Shown: positions 50,683 through 59,737, counted from the first letter of the stretch. The stretch: 64,000 bases of DNA from Streptomyces sp. NBC_00572 (GCF_026341815.1 NZ_JAPENX010000001.1:7068001-7132000), one strand, 5' to 3'. Notes: generated by a model from the letters alone, not told the origin. Numbers and translations are program-made.

Positions 50683-53016
50683 TCACTTGGACTGCGTGGA
50701 GAGCGTCACACCGCTGAAGTCCTGCGCGGCGGCGAGGCTGAAGTAGACCCAGCCGGACGGCGGGTTGTCGATCGTCAGCGTCTCGCCGTTGCCGGCTCTG
50801 ACGGACTTCGCCTTGTAGTTGCCTGTGGTGGCCCAGTTGCTGCCGCCGTAGTACAGGTCGGCGTTGCCGGTGCCGCCGCTGCTTGTAATGGTCAGCTGCT
50901 TGACGCCGGCGGGCAGGTACACGAAGTGGTAGCTGTAGTTGCCGGTGGCGGCCGCGAGATCGTCCCGGCGGCAGTTCTGGTCGAACTGGCGGGAGTCGCT
51001 GATCGTGCAGAGCGGGACGGCCGCGGTCGAGGCGGCCTCGGGCAGCGGACCACAGTCGTCGGTCGCGCAGGTGGTCGTCAGCCAGGTCGCGAAGCCCGCG
51101 TCGTAGCGGGTGCCGATGGTCTCCTTCAGGAAGGAACGCGCCCCGGTCCAGTCACCGGCGCGGTACTTGTTCAGCACGGCCTCGACGTCGGCCGGGTGCG
51201 CCTGGAGCATGTAGCGGACGGCGAGGAAGCCCCAGCGGTAGACCCGGTTCGAGTTGACCTCGGGGTCCTCGTCCTGGCCGTAGACGGTGTCGAACAGCTG
51301 GCTCAGCTTGTACGTGTTCTTGCGGGCCTCGGCGATCGCGTCGGCGTTGCGCTCGCCGCGGTAGCCGAACGAGATGTTCTCGGCGATGCCCTCGACCCAC
51401 CAGATGGTCGGCGTGGTCATGCCCGCCTCGAAGTCGCCGTACATGTTGTAGCGGCCGTCGAGGTAGTGGGTGTACTCGTGGTTGAGGTTCCAGATCTGGA
51501 AGTCCGGGCGCAGCCAGTGGGCCTCGTGGGCGATGAAGCGGGCCTGGTTGCCGGCGGTGGCCGGGTCGCCCTCCTCGTACATGCCGCCGTTGTCGACGTC
51601 GATGTTGTAGATGGCCCAGGCGTACAGGGCGTACTGGGTGTAGTCGTCGAACACGACGACCTCCAGGTTGGTGTTCACGTCACCGGGGATCGCGCCCTTG
51701 TCGCCGATGATCCGGTGGAAGTAGACGTCCTGGTTGACGAGGCTGGTACAGGTGCTCGCCAGCTGGCCCGGGGACATGTCCTGGGCGCGGATCTTCAGGT
51801 CCGGGGTGCACGTGTGCCGGATCGGCAGGATCGCCGGGAGCACGCGCTCGCCCAGGTCGCAGATGGCGTAGGCCGCGCAGTTGTTCCTGTCGTACTGGCG
51901 CGTGTACCAGCCGAGGTTCATGGTGATCGGCGCGGTGGGGCCGACGTTCGGGTAGCGGTTGATCAGGTCCTTGAGCAGCGGCCGGAGCCGGTCCTTCAGC
52001 TCGGGGACGTCGAGGGCGTAGCCGAGGTAGCGGCCGACGTTGCTGACGACGTCCAGGCGGTTCAGCTGCGCGCCGTTGCGCGTGATGAAGCCGGACCAGG
52101 TGTCGAGGATCGTGGGGTCGGCCTTGAGGGCGGCCCGCCAGCCGCGGCCGTCGTCCTTGGCCTTGAAGCCGTTCTCGACGACCCACTCGACGTGCTGCAT
52201 GGCCAGGTTCATCTGGCCGGGCCAGGTGTTGTCGTAGCTGCCGAGCATCCACTTGACGACACCGGCGTACCGCCCGGCCGTGTGGGTGCTGTCGATCAGG
52301 GTGACGACCTCGTTGAGGATCTCGCCGTTGGCGTCGGTGACGTCCTTGCTGCGGGGAGAGGCGAAGTACGCGTCCAGCGCGCCGCGCGCCGCGGTGTCCA
52401 GCGCCGTGCCGTAGTCGCCGACGGCGTCCGCGTTGTTGTCCTGCACGTAGTAGCCGGCGCGCAGGAACAGCACCAGCTGACCGACCGCGGCGGCGTTGTT
52501 GCCCGAGTACGTGGCCGATGCGTCGCGCAGCGCGTCGGCGACGGTCACCATCTGGGCCTCGTGGAAGGCCTTGCGGGCGTTCTCCCCGGTGAGGCCGAAC
52601 AGCGGGTAGGTGCAGTTGATCCGGGGGAGGGACTTGAGCTGCTGGACCAACAGGCTGCCGGTGGCGTTGATGACGCCGGAGAGGTCGCCACACTCGTCCG
52701 CCGCGGCGGCCGGGGACTGCTTGCCGACCTTGACGGACGTGACGGTCGGGGCGGGTGCCTGGGCGGATTCCTCGGTGCTGTCCTGTGAGGAGATCCGGAA
52801 GCGGGGCCTGTCGTTCATCGCGTCGGGCGACTTGGGCACCGGGATCGACCGCGGCGGCGAGGCCGCGGGTCCCTGCGCGGTCGCACGGGCCGGCGTGGTG
52901 GCGTCGGCGGAGGCGGCTCGGCTCTGCGGGGCGAACAGGCCGAGCGCGATGAAGACGGCTGCGCCGAGTGCGGGAAGTCTGCGCGCGTTGGCTCTCGATA
53001 TCCGGAACGGATGCAT
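50683..53016 (-). CDS. Secreted microbial collagenase (peptidase family M9)
   Basis: 777 residues from ATG 53016. A signal peptide (LPALGAAVFIALGLFAPQSRA) is followed by a Pro/Ala/Ser linker. An activator-like helical domain spans about 120-400. The gluzincin domain has zinc motif HEYTHYLDG near residue 515 and the third ligand in WWVEGIAENISFG. A PPC (prepeptidase C-terminal) domain closes the protein: YSYHFVYLPAGVKQLTITSSG to SGWVYFSLAAAQDFSGV. M9 enzymes cut native collagen and gelatin. PKD domains of clostridial enzymes are absent. A 10-bp-stem terminator follows the gene. Confidence 0.93.
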   Translation of the reverse strand: MHPFRISRANARRLPALGAAVFIALGLFAPQSRAASADATTPARATAQGPAASPPRSIPVPKSPDAMNDRPRFRISSQDSTEESAQAPAPTVTSVKVGKQSPAAAADECGDLSGVINATGSLLVQQLKSLPRINCTYPLFGLTGENARKAFHEAQMVTVADALRDASATYSGNNAAAVGQLVLFLRAGYYVQDNNADAVGDYGTALDTAARGALDAYFASPRSKDVTDANGEILNEVVTLIDSTHTAGRYAGVVKWMLGSYDNTWPGQMNLAMQHVEWVVENGFKAKDDGRGWRAALKADPTILDTWSGFITRNGAQLNRLDVVSNVGRYLGYALDVPELKDRLRPLLKDLINRYPNVGPTAPITMNLGWYTRQYDRNNCAAYAICDLGERVLPAILPIRHTCTPDLKIRAQDMSPGQLASTCTSLVNQDVYFHRIIGDKGAIPGDVNTNLEVVVFDDYTQYALYAWAIYNIDVDNGGMYEEGDPATAGNQARFIAHEAHWLRPDFQIWNLNHEYTHYLDGRYNMYGDFEAGMTTPTIWWVEGIAENISFGYRGERNADAIAEARKNTYKLSQLFDTVYGQDEDPEVNSNRVYRWGFLAVRYMLQAHPADVEAVLNKYRAGDWTGARSFLKETIGTRYDAGFATWLTTTCATDDCGPLPEAASTAAVPLCTISDSRQFDQNCRRDDLAAATGNYSYHFVYLPAGVKQLTITSSGGTGNADLYYGGSNWATTGNYKAKSVRAGNGETLTIDNPPSGWVYFSLAAAQDFSGVTLSTQSK

Positions 53017-53467
53017 CTGTGGGGGCCTCCGGGGCCGTTGAAGCCACGGGTTGGGAAGCGTGGCAATGATGTGTGACATGTAAAATTGCATAGACCTCCA
53101 TGCACTGGAAGGGTTTCGGCCAGATTCATCGGCCTGGGCAACGGAAACGTCGTCAACTTCGGGCGGGGGACTCGGCCGACCACCCGCGCGGCCCACGGGC
53201 CGGGGGTGCCTCGATGCCTGGATGCGCGCCGGTGCGAGCGGCCCGCAAGAGCCGCGGTGAACGGTCCCCGGAGTGCGATGACAGGCACGGCTCCGAGGGG
53301 GCCGGGACCCGCCCGACCCTCACTGGGCGGGCGCCCGGATCTCCTGCCCCCGCTGTGCTTCAGTCCGTCTCCGCCACGGGGTCCGGCGTCAAGCGGGGCC
53401 CTGAACGCCTGGCCTGCAGTGCGGCTCTCGCCGCAGCGGCCCCCTGTGCCACCCGGTCAGCAGACGT
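53017..53467. other. Collagenase upstream region
   Basis: No gene. 53087-53104 is an inverted repeat TGCAT-8-ATGCA in an AT-rich patch about 75 bases before the collagenase start; it could bind a regulator. The remainder shows no coding signal. Confidence 0.4.
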
Positions 53468-53806
53468 ACCTTCCTGGGCCTGCAGCTCTCCTACATCAAT
53501 GCCGTGGCCGACATGTGCACCGCCGCCGACGCAGACGTCGCCCAGCTCGTCGAGGCCCTGGGCATCGACCCGCGGATCGGCCACGGCGGCATGCGCCCCG
53601 GCATCGGCTACGGCGGCGGCTGCCTGCCCAAGGACGTCCTGGCCTTCACCGCGAGCGCCGGACAACTCGGCGTTGACCACGCCGAGACGCTGCTCCTGGC
53701 GGCCGAGGCCGTGACCGACCGCCGCCCCGACTACGCGGTGCAGCTCATCGACGCCGCCCTCGACCGGGATCTGTCCGGCGCCCGCGTCGCAATGCTTGGC
53801 GCCGCC
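53468..53806 (+). pseudogene. UDP-glucose/GDP-mannose 6-dehydrogenase fragment
   Basis: The frame carries RTFLGLQLSYINAVADMC, VAQLVEALGIDPRIG, PGIGYGGGCLPKDVLAF (with the catalytic Cys), then ALDRDLSGARVAMLGAAF. This is the middle domain of UDP-glucose dehydrogenase up to the first strand of the C-terminal domain. The NAD-binding N-terminal 200 residues are absent, and after GAAF the family sequence stops at a frame change. About 113 of 430 residues remain, so it is a remnant of a sugar-nucleotide or exopolysaccharide locus. Confidence 0.8.
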
Positions 53807-54570
53807 TTCAGCGTCGTACCTTGCCAGAGTCAAATCACATCGAGTTGGCGACGTTCGGCTGGTGGTGGACCAGAATGCGGGAACGCTGACGGGCCTGGGA
53901 CGTGTGCACCTCCCTTCCAGCCGAACGAAGACGTCACCCTCCGCAACGACTCCCCAAGATCTCGGCCAGAACCGAGAAGCGACAGCAGATGTCGGCGATG
54001 GGGAACAGCACCCTGAGCGTGGCAGTCGATGCCGATGCGAAACGGCAGCGCCGCCGTCGAAATCGTTGAGTAGCGGCGTGCGGCCGAGGGTGGGGCCGGA
54101 CGGCTGATGCCGTCCGGCCCCACTCAGGACAGCCTCCACCTCGCGTTCTCGGCCTCCTGCCGAGACCCGCATACAGCGAGACAGATTTCGGTGAACGCGG
54201 CAGCCGAGGGGGCCGGTGTTGTGCCCTGCCCAACGGGCGGCAGCAACTGTGGTCACGGGAACCGTGTGAGCACGGGTCCGCTTCGCCGCCCCGTCGGCAG
54301 GCCGCGGCACGTAGGTTGCCGAAGATCCGGGCCGACTCGGTGGTGCCTGGGGTGTCGCCGTTCTGGTGGACGTACTTGATGCGGGTGCAAGTGGGCACGA
54401 GGAGACCGGCGCCGTACGGGAGAGGAACCTCCGGCGCGCTGCTCGGTAGCTGCTGGGTCTCCCCTCTGGCGTTCGTACTGCTGGGCAGCGACAGGAGAGC
54501 ATGATCAAGTTAAGGTTCACCTGAATATGTCTCGAGCCGGGAGCACCGGCCTCGTCTTAGGGGGATCTCC
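53807..54570. other. Degenerate region upstream of the lectin gene
   Basis: No intact gene in about 760 bases. On the minus strand at 53930-54050 the frame TLRVLFPIADICCRFSVLAE looks like a coding remnant. Near the lectin gene, 54506-54523 GTTAAGGTTCACCTGAA weakly resembles an iron-regulator (DmdR/IdeR) box. Confidence 0.35.
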
Positions 54571-55077
54571 ATGAGGAACGGCATCATCCGTAGGGGACGC
54601 AGAGCTGTTGGGGTAGCGGTGGCGGGCGTTGCCATGGCCCTGTGTCTGCCGTCCTCACCCGCATCCGCAGCGATGGTGTGGACCTTCCACAACGGTTACA
54701 GCGGCAAGTGTCTTGAGGTCGCGGACTGGCGGAAGGACGACGGCGCCCCGGTCCGGCAGTGGGACTGCACCGACCAGCCCAATCAAGGCTGGTACTGGAT
54801 CGACTGGAATTCCAACGACGACGCGATGCTCCAGAATCAGCACAGCGGCAAGTGTCTTGAGGTCGCGGACTGGCGGACGGACAACGGCGCCCCGGTCCGA
54901 CAGTGGGACTGCACCGGCCAGCCCAATCAGGAATGGGCGTTCGTGCTCTCGGGCTACAGGCATGCGCTTATCAACAGGCACAGCGGCAAGTGTCTTGAGG
55001 TCGCGGACTGGCGGACGGACAACGGCGCCCCGGTCCGACAGTGGGACTGCACCGGCCAGCCCAATCAGCAGTGGTAG
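54571..55077 (+). CDS. Secreted ricin-B-type lectin (single beta-trefoil)
   Basis: 168 residues. A Sec signal peptide ends near residue 33 (SSPASAA). The rest is three units of 46-48 residues, each with GKCLEVADWR(K/T)D(D/N)GAPV, RQWDC and QPNQ(x)W, the QxW signature of ricin-type trefoil lectins (CBM13). The protein ends right at the last QQW, with no tail. Units two and three share 90 identical bases. Such lectins bind galactose or xylose-type sugars; here no enzyme is attached, so it acts alone or in a complex. GGGGG precedes the ATG. Confidence 0.88.
   Translation: MRNGIIRRGRRAVGVAVAGVAMALCLPSSPASAAMVWTFHNGYSGKCLEVADWRKDDGAPVRQWDCTDQPNQGWYWIDWNSNDDAMLQNQHSGKCLEVADWRTDNGAPVRQWDCTGQPNQEWAFVLSGYRHALINRHSGKCLEVADWRTDNGAPVRQWDCTGQPNQQW
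54841..55068 (+). repeat. Two identical 90-bp repeats within the lectin gene
   Basis: 54841-54930 and 54979-55068 are identical over 90 bases, offset by 138 bases (46 codons). A more diverged first copy lies at about 54697-54785. Confidence 0.95.
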
Positions 55078-55983
55078 CGCGGGCACTGTTCGACATCCAC
55101 CGCCACTGCCTTCGCGGCTGACAGATTCGTGAAGTTGCGTCCGTGGCCAGGAGACATAGCGCCCCTGGCCACGGACTGATCTGAGCTACGCCCAGGCCGT
55201 GTCCGATGGGTCGTGGAATCGCTTGGAAGTCAACGTGCCCGGCCGGCGTACGTCGCTCGGCCCGGGAACGGCGTCCGTGGCCCCAGCCGCCGAAGCGGCG
55301 GCTAGCTCGTCGGGCGCTGCTCGGTCATCGGCGGCTGGCCGTATGTCATCGCGCGCAACGTGCTCGTGGCGCCGCTTCCTGACTGGACGGGACCGCCTGC
55401 TGAACTCCTCCGCCGCCGCGGGCGTGATGTCCCACTCGCCGCCGTAGACGGTGTTGTTGGTGATCTCGACCCACTCGGCGGGCGGTCGAAGAAGCAGACA
55501 TGGGAGATGTCTCCTCAAAAACAGTGCCCCACCAGCCGATAACAGCTGGTGAAGCGGTGCGGGTCCCGGCCCGGTGCTGGGCCGAGGATCCGAACTCTGC
55601 CGCCCCGCCGAGCCTGTTGGGACGTCGGCTGAGGCCCGTTGCCGGGTACGGACATTTCCGTCACAGTCACCTGCACTCGGCACGCATATGCCGCAGTGGC
55701 CCTGACATTCACTGACAGCTACACCCACCCGCCCAGTGATCACCGGCAAGCCCTTCCACGCTCCGGCGCACGGCCCGCAGCACCAACCGGCGCACTCCTC
55801 CAGTCGTATGACCCGGGCAGGTAACAGGTGCCCTGCACGTTCCTTCGCACAGACCAGTCCTCTTTCCGGCCTTGCGCTGCCGGTCGGGCGGTCGCCCGGC
55901 GCGTGGCGATGTCAGTGATGGCTCGTACCGTCGTGAGCACGAGGGCCGGACCTCCCGGCCCGCCGGAAGAACGGGAGCGGGTC
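55078..55983. other. Region without a firm gene
   Basis: About 900 bases. A minus-strand frame ending at 55186 contains LLRPPAEWVEITNNTVYGGE, WDITPAAAEEFSRRSRPVRK with coding-like bias, but lacks a credible start and its upstream part reads as nonsense. It is probably a gene remnant. Confidence 0.4.
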
Positions 55984-56247
55984 ATGGGTGAGATCACCGT
56001 CAGCGCCAAGGACATGCACCACCTCCTGGCCGACAGCACCAGCACGCACGGCGCCCCCTACCAGCAGGCCTACTCCGACCTCGCCGCCACGCACCGCAGC
56101 CGGCCGGTCGCCGAGATCGTGCCGCTCCTGCGCGCGGCCGCCGACCGCGCGCTGCTGGGATTCACCGGCACCGACCTGGCCGAGCAAGCGCAGGCGATCA
56201 GCAGCGGCGCACCGTACGAGCTCCGCGTCCGCGTCACCGGCCCCTGA
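55984..56247 (+). CDS. Small hypothetical protein (87 aa)
   Basis: ATG 55984 with GGGAGCGGG upstream. The product reads MGEITVSAKDMHHLLADSTS, HGAPYQQAYSDLAATHR, VAEIVPLLRAAADRALLGFTG and AQAISSGAPYELRVRV. Mostly helical, soluble, with normal codon bias. No known domain. It sits directly ahead of the tRNA-like gene. Confidence 0.6.
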   Translation: MGEITVSAKDMHHLLADSTSTHGAPYQQAYSDLAATHRSRPVAEIVPLLRAAADRALLGFTGTDLAEQAQAISSGAPYELRVRVTGP

Positions 56248-56298
56248 CACCGGAATGCCGGTGCGCCGCTTCACTCCCGCCCCGTAGGATGCCGGACA

Positions 56299-56380
56299 TC
56301 CCTCGTCGTCCAGCGGCCAAGGACACCGGTCTCCGGTTCACCCGGAATCGGAAACCCGGGTTCGAATCCCGGCGAGGCAA
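56299..56380 (+). tRNA. tRNA-like gene with irregular anticodon arm, isotype undetermined
   Basis: Acceptor strands UCCCUCG (56299-56305) and CGAGGCA (56373-56379) pair with one C-C mismatch. The D-stem is GUCC/GGAC with a 9-nt loop holding GG. The T-arm CCGGG-TTCGAAT-CCCGG is perfect. The middle does not fold normally. Read by position the anticodon would be CCG (Arg) preceded by U33, but the stem then fails to pair. A stem CCGGTT/AATCGG can form instead, with a 7-nt loop lacking U33. About six extra bases are present, and no CCA is encoded. It is either a diverged tRNA or a pseudo-tRNA. Confidence 0.55.
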
Positions 56381-56762
56381 TCCGCCCGCGCTGCCCGCGC
56401 CGCCAGCGATCACGGGCCAGGTCTGCGTAGCCTGGGAGCTGTAGGGCCTCGCTGCTCGTGGCACAGGTGGTGCCCGTTGACCAGCGGTTCGTCCGCTGTC
56501 TCAGGTCTCTGGCACAGCCGCTCAGTCTCAGAAACGTGGCATTTCCTCGCGGTCTCGACCCCTTGGCTCTGTCCACCAGATGAGGTTCTGGCTCAACCTC
56601 TGGGGCGGCTTGTACGGGCACGCCCCCGACCCTTTGGAAGGACATCCAGAGCCGCGCACGGACGGCTCCGTATCCACCGGCGTATCCGCGGACGCGGTAC
56701 GCCCTTCCTCGAGTCAGCTGCGAGGACGGAGAATTGTCCGTCCGGCCCGCCGCTGCGTCACG
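56381..56762. other. Intergenic region, no gene recognised
   Basis: About 380 bases after the tRNA-like gene. Frames show no coding bias. No integrase attachment duplication was seen next to the tRNA. Confidence 0.4.
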
Positions 56763-57608
56763 TCAGGCAGTGACGTCGTCGTGGCCGAGGTTGCCGCCCA
56801 GCTCGCGGGAGGCTTCGGCCTGGGCGAGGAGTTCCTTGGCCTTGCCCTTGACGCCCTCGATGGCGTCGGCGCCGGCGACGAAGCGCAGCAGCGGCTTCTC
56901 CTGGGCGGCGATGGCCAGCAGGGCTTGGGCGAGCTTGGCGGGGTCGCCGGTCTGCCGGCCGTTCATGCTCTTCCAGGCCGCGATGGTGGTGGTGGTGCGC
57001 TCGGCGTAGTCGTCGATGGTCGGCTCGGGCCAGATGGTGGAGCCGTCGACGAGCAGCTCGGTGCGGAAGAAGCCGGGCTCCACGACCGTGGTGTGGATGT
57101 TGTACGGCTCGACGTCGAAGCGCAGCGATTCCATCCAGCCCTCGACGGCGAACTTGGAGGCGGCGTAGGCGACGCAGAACTCCTGGCCGATGATGCCGGC
57201 GGAGGAAGAGAGGGTGATGATGTGGCCGGCGCGCCGCTTTCGCATGAGGGGCAGGATGGCGCGGGTGACGTTCATCGGGCCGAAGAGGTTGGTCTCGATC
57301 TGCTGGCGCATCTGGTCGGGCGTGATCTCTTCGAAGTAGCCGGCGAAGAAGTTTCCGGCGTTGTTGATCAGGACATCGATGCGGCCGAAGCGGTCGACGG
57401 CGGCCTGCGCGGCTGCCTGGGCGTCGTCCAGGCTGGTGATGTCCAGCTTGGTGACCAGGAGGTTGTCCTGCGGTCCGCCGAGGGTCTTCTCGACCTGTTC
57501 GGGGCGGCGTCCGGTGGCGACGACCTGGTGGCCGACTGCGAGGGCCTGGCGGGCGATGTCCGTGCCCAGACCGCGTCCGGCGCCGGTGACAAAGATGACC
57601 TTGCTCAT
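56763..57608 (-). CDS. Short-chain dehydrogenase/reductase
   Basis: 281 residues. NAD(P) motif TGAGRGLG near residue 8, NNAG near 85, the Ser in LSSSAGIIG, and the YAASK active-site pair near 152. The TGRRP segment after beta-2 favours NADP. The C-terminal extension (about 40 residues, LAQALLAIAAQEKPLLRFV) is typical of the classical extended oxidoreductases near MarR or XRE regulators. The gene starts 64 bases after another SDR gene on the same strand, so they form an operon, divergent from the XRE regulator. Substrate unknown. Confidence 0.88.
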   Translation of the reverse strand: MSKVIFVTGAGRGLGTDIARQALAVGHQVVATGRRPEQVEKTLGGPQDNLLVTKLDITSLDDAQAAAQAAVDRFGRIDVLINNAGNFFAGYFEEITPDQMRQQIETNLFGPMNVTRAILPLMRKRRAGHIITLSSSAGIIGQEFCVAYAASKFAVEGWMESLRFDVEPYNIHTTVVEPGFFRTELLVDGSTIWPEPTIDDYAERTTTTIAAWKSMNGRQTGDPAKLAQALLAIAAQEKPLLRFVAGADAIEGVKGKAKELLAQAEASRELGGNLGHDDVTA

Positions 57609-57672
57609 GGGGGATCCGTTTCTTTCGGGCGCCGTGGGGTGGCGCCTGGGGGTGGTTGCGCGGGAGATGAGA

Positions 57673-58440
57673 TCAGGCTTGGTCGGTGGGCATGATCCAC
57701 AGTTCGCCGATGGAGGCGTGCCGGGGGCGGGTGACCATGTAGGCGACGCCGTCGGCGATGTCCTCGGGGGCCAGGACCTCGGTCTGCTCGTAGAAGGCGG
57801 CGGTCGCTTCGCGGACTTCGGGCTTGTGGTCGTTGTGCGAGGCGAGCTCGGTGTCCACGCCGCCCGGCTCCAGGACGCCGACACGTACGTGGCGCTGGGT
57901 GATCTCCTGGCGCAGGGACTCGGTGAAGCCGTTCACGCCGAACTTGGTGAGGTTGTAGACGCCGTAGCCGTTCCGGGCCACGCGTCCGGCGATCGAGCTG
58001 ATGTTGACGATGTCGGCGACCTGGCGCGGCCCGTCCTCGGCGGCCTTGAGCAGGTGCGGGAGGGCGGCGTGGGTGGTGTGGAGCAGGCCCTGGACGTTGA
58101 CGGCGATCATGCGTTCCCACTCCGTGGGGTCCGCGCCGACGACGGGGCCCAGGAGCATCAGGCCGGCGTTGTTGACCAGGATGTCGAGTCGTCCGAAGTG
58201 GTCGACGGTCTGCTGCACGGCCGCCTCGGCCTGGGCGCGGTCGGCGATGTCCGCCGATACCGCCAGGGCCGCCCCTCCGGCCTCGGTGATCTCAGCGGCG
58301 AGGTCGTCGAGGCGGTCCTTGCGGCGGGCCACCAGCGCCACCGAGGCGCCCTGCTCGGCGAGCAGGCGGGCGGTGGCGGCGCCGATACCGCTGCTCGCGC
58401 CCGTGACGAGCGCGACGGTGCCGGTGAGCTTCGAGGTCAT
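57673..58440 (-). CDS. Short-chain dehydrogenase/reductase (clavaldehyde-dehydrogenase-like type)
   Basis: 255 residues with TGASSGIG, ARRKDRLDDLA (NADP-preferring Arg), NNAG, ISSIAGRVA and YNLTK. The C-terminal block PEDIADGVAYMVTRPRHASIGE is shared with the YdfG/clavulanic acid dehydrogenase-like SDRs that reduce 3-hydroxy acids or aldehydes. It is the first gene of the two-SDR operon and is divergent from an XRE-type regulator 206 bases away, which is the likely controller. Confidence 0.88.
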   Translation of the reverse strand: MTSKLTGTVALVTGASSGIGAATARLLAEQGASVALVARRKDRLDDLAAEITEAGGAALAVSADIADRAQAEAAVQQTVDHFGRLDILVNNAGLMLLGPVVGADPTEWERMIAVNVQGLLHTTHAALPHLLKAAEDGPRQVADIVNISSIAGRVARNGYGVYNLTKFGVNGFTESLRQEITQRHVRVGVLEPGGVDTELASHNDHKPEVREATAAFYEQTEVLAPEDIADGVAYMVTRPRHASIGELWIMPTDQA

Positions 58441-58567
58441 GGGAGATCCGTTCTGCCAGTGTGCCGCACGTTCATCGATGCGGATACTTCGTTCATTCTT
58501 CGCTTAAGGGCTTGAAGCGGCCCGATATCCAGGCAACCACCCACGGGCCCCGCGTGGGGCGCCGTAC

Positions 58568-58602
58568 GGGGTACCCCTCTTCCGGGGGTCTGCCGGTACC
58601 CC
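58568..58602. promoter_or_regulatory. Paired GGTACCCC elements, candidate XRE operator
   Basis: GGGGTACCCC (58568-58577) is a perfect palindrome; CCGGTACCCC (58593-58602) repeats most of it 25 bases on. Both lie in the divergent SDR/XRE promoter region. Confidence 0.45.
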
Positions 58603-58634
58603 TTTACAGGTGACCGGCCCTGAGGTGGCCGCCG

Positions 58635-58640
58635 TACCGT
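58635..58640 (+). promoter_or_regulatory. -10 box TACCGT for a leaderless transcript
   Basis: TACCGT ends 6 nt before the XRE regulator ATG; no ribosome-binding site is seen. Confidence 0.5.
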
Positions 58641-58646
58641 GGACTC

Positions 58647-59540
58647 ATGGACCACAGCACCGAGATCCGCGAGTTCCTGCGCACCCGCCGGGCCCGGATC
58701 ACCCCGGAGGAGGTGGGCCTCACCCCGCACCCGGGCGCCCGCCGGGTGCCGGGGCTACGGCGCGAGGAAGTAGCCCAGCTCGCCGGGGTCAGCGTCGACT
58801 ACTACGTGCGCTTGGAGCGCGGCCGCACCCAGGGCGTCTCCCGGACCGTCCTGGAAGCCGTCGCCCGCGCCCTGCGACTGGACGACGCCGAACGCTCCCA
58901 CCTCTTCGACCTCGCCCACCCCACCCCCGACCGCCCCCGGCGCAAGCGAGCCCTCAGTCCCCAGCGCGTCCACCCCACCCTTTATCAGGCCCTGGACGCC
59001 ATCGGCGCCCCGGCGATGGTCCTGGGGCGCCGCATGGACATCCTGGCCACCAACCGCCTCGGCGCCGCCCTCTACACCGATTTCCAGGCCCGCCCCCACG
59101 CCGAGCGCAACTTCCTGCGCTACCTCTTCCTCGACGAGGCCGCCCACGCCCTGTACGGCGACCAGTGGGACAAGGCCGCCGCCGAAACTGTCGCCACGCT
59201 GCACCTGTACGCCGGAAGCCACCCCGACGACCCTCAACTCACCGAACTCGTAGGAGAGTTGTCGCTGCGCGACCAGGACTTCCGGCGGATGTGGGCGGAT
59301 CACGACGTCCGCACGCACGCCACCGGCACCAAGCACCTCCACCACCCACTCGTCGGTGACCTCGCTCTCGACTACGTGACCCTGAACGTCGCCGGCGCCC
59401 CCGACCAATCCCTCGTCATCCTCACCCCCGAGCCCACCTCCCCCTCCGCCGAGGCCCTCTCCATCCTCGCCAGCTGGACCGGCACCGCCGCCCCCGCACC
59501 GGCCACCGCCGAAGAAGCACGCGACACGGCCACCGGCTGA
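58647..59540 (+). CDS. XRE-family regulator with MmyB-like ligand domain
   Basis: 297 residues. The HTH covers about residues 30-70: RVPGLRREEVAQLAGVSVDYY, then LERGRTQGVSRTVLEAVARAL. The MmyB-like PAS-type domain follows: LGRRMDILATNRLGAALYTDF, ERNFLRYLFLDEAAHALYGD and RTHATGTKHLHHPLVGDLALDY. MmyB-type regulators bind fatty-acid-like ligands and usually control a divergent dehydrogenase, as found here. The C-terminal 20 residues are Ala/Pro-rich. Leaderless-type promoter. Confidence 0.9.
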   Translation: MDHSTEIREFLRTRRARITPEEVGLTPHPGARRVPGLRREEVAQLAGVSVDYYVRLERGRTQGVSRTVLEAVARALRLDDAERSHLFDLAHPTPDRPRRKRALSPQRVHPTLYQALDAIGAPAMVLGRRMDILATNRLGAALYTDFQARPHAERNFLRYLFLDEAAHALYGDQWDKAAAETVATLHLYAGSHPDDPQLTELVGELSLRDQDFRRMWADHDVRTHATGTKHLHHPLVGDLALDYVTLNVAGAPDQSLVILTPEPTSPSAEALSILASWTGTAAPAPATAEEARDTATG

Positions 59541-59737
59541 CACCAGCCACAGGGCTCGACGCCGAGCGAGGCCGACGGGCCGGGCGCGCCTACCTGGATG
59601 TCGTTGAAGGAGCGCACGGGCGACAGTGACAAGTCATCCACCGGGCCTGGTGGACGGCTCGCCCTGCGCCACGATCCTGGGACCACTCCTGTTCCGTCTC
59701 CCGCCGCCGCAAAGCTGCGGCCTTCCACCACGTGGGC

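Noticed and set aside
54506..54523. Iron-regulator (DmdR/IdeR) box before the lectin gene
   Set aside because: It needs two insertions to fit the 19-bp consensus; kept only as a remark.
55186..55749. 187-residue minus-strand protein
   Set aside because: Only the C-terminal half looks coding; the N-terminal half is nonsense and no start with ribosome-binding site is seen, so it is described as a remnant in the region entry.
56331..56355. Selenocysteine tRNA (reading TCA in GTTCACC as anticodon)
   Set aside because: The implied arm has only four pairs. The gene lacks the long acceptor and variable arms of tRNA-Sec, and no selA/selB genes are present.
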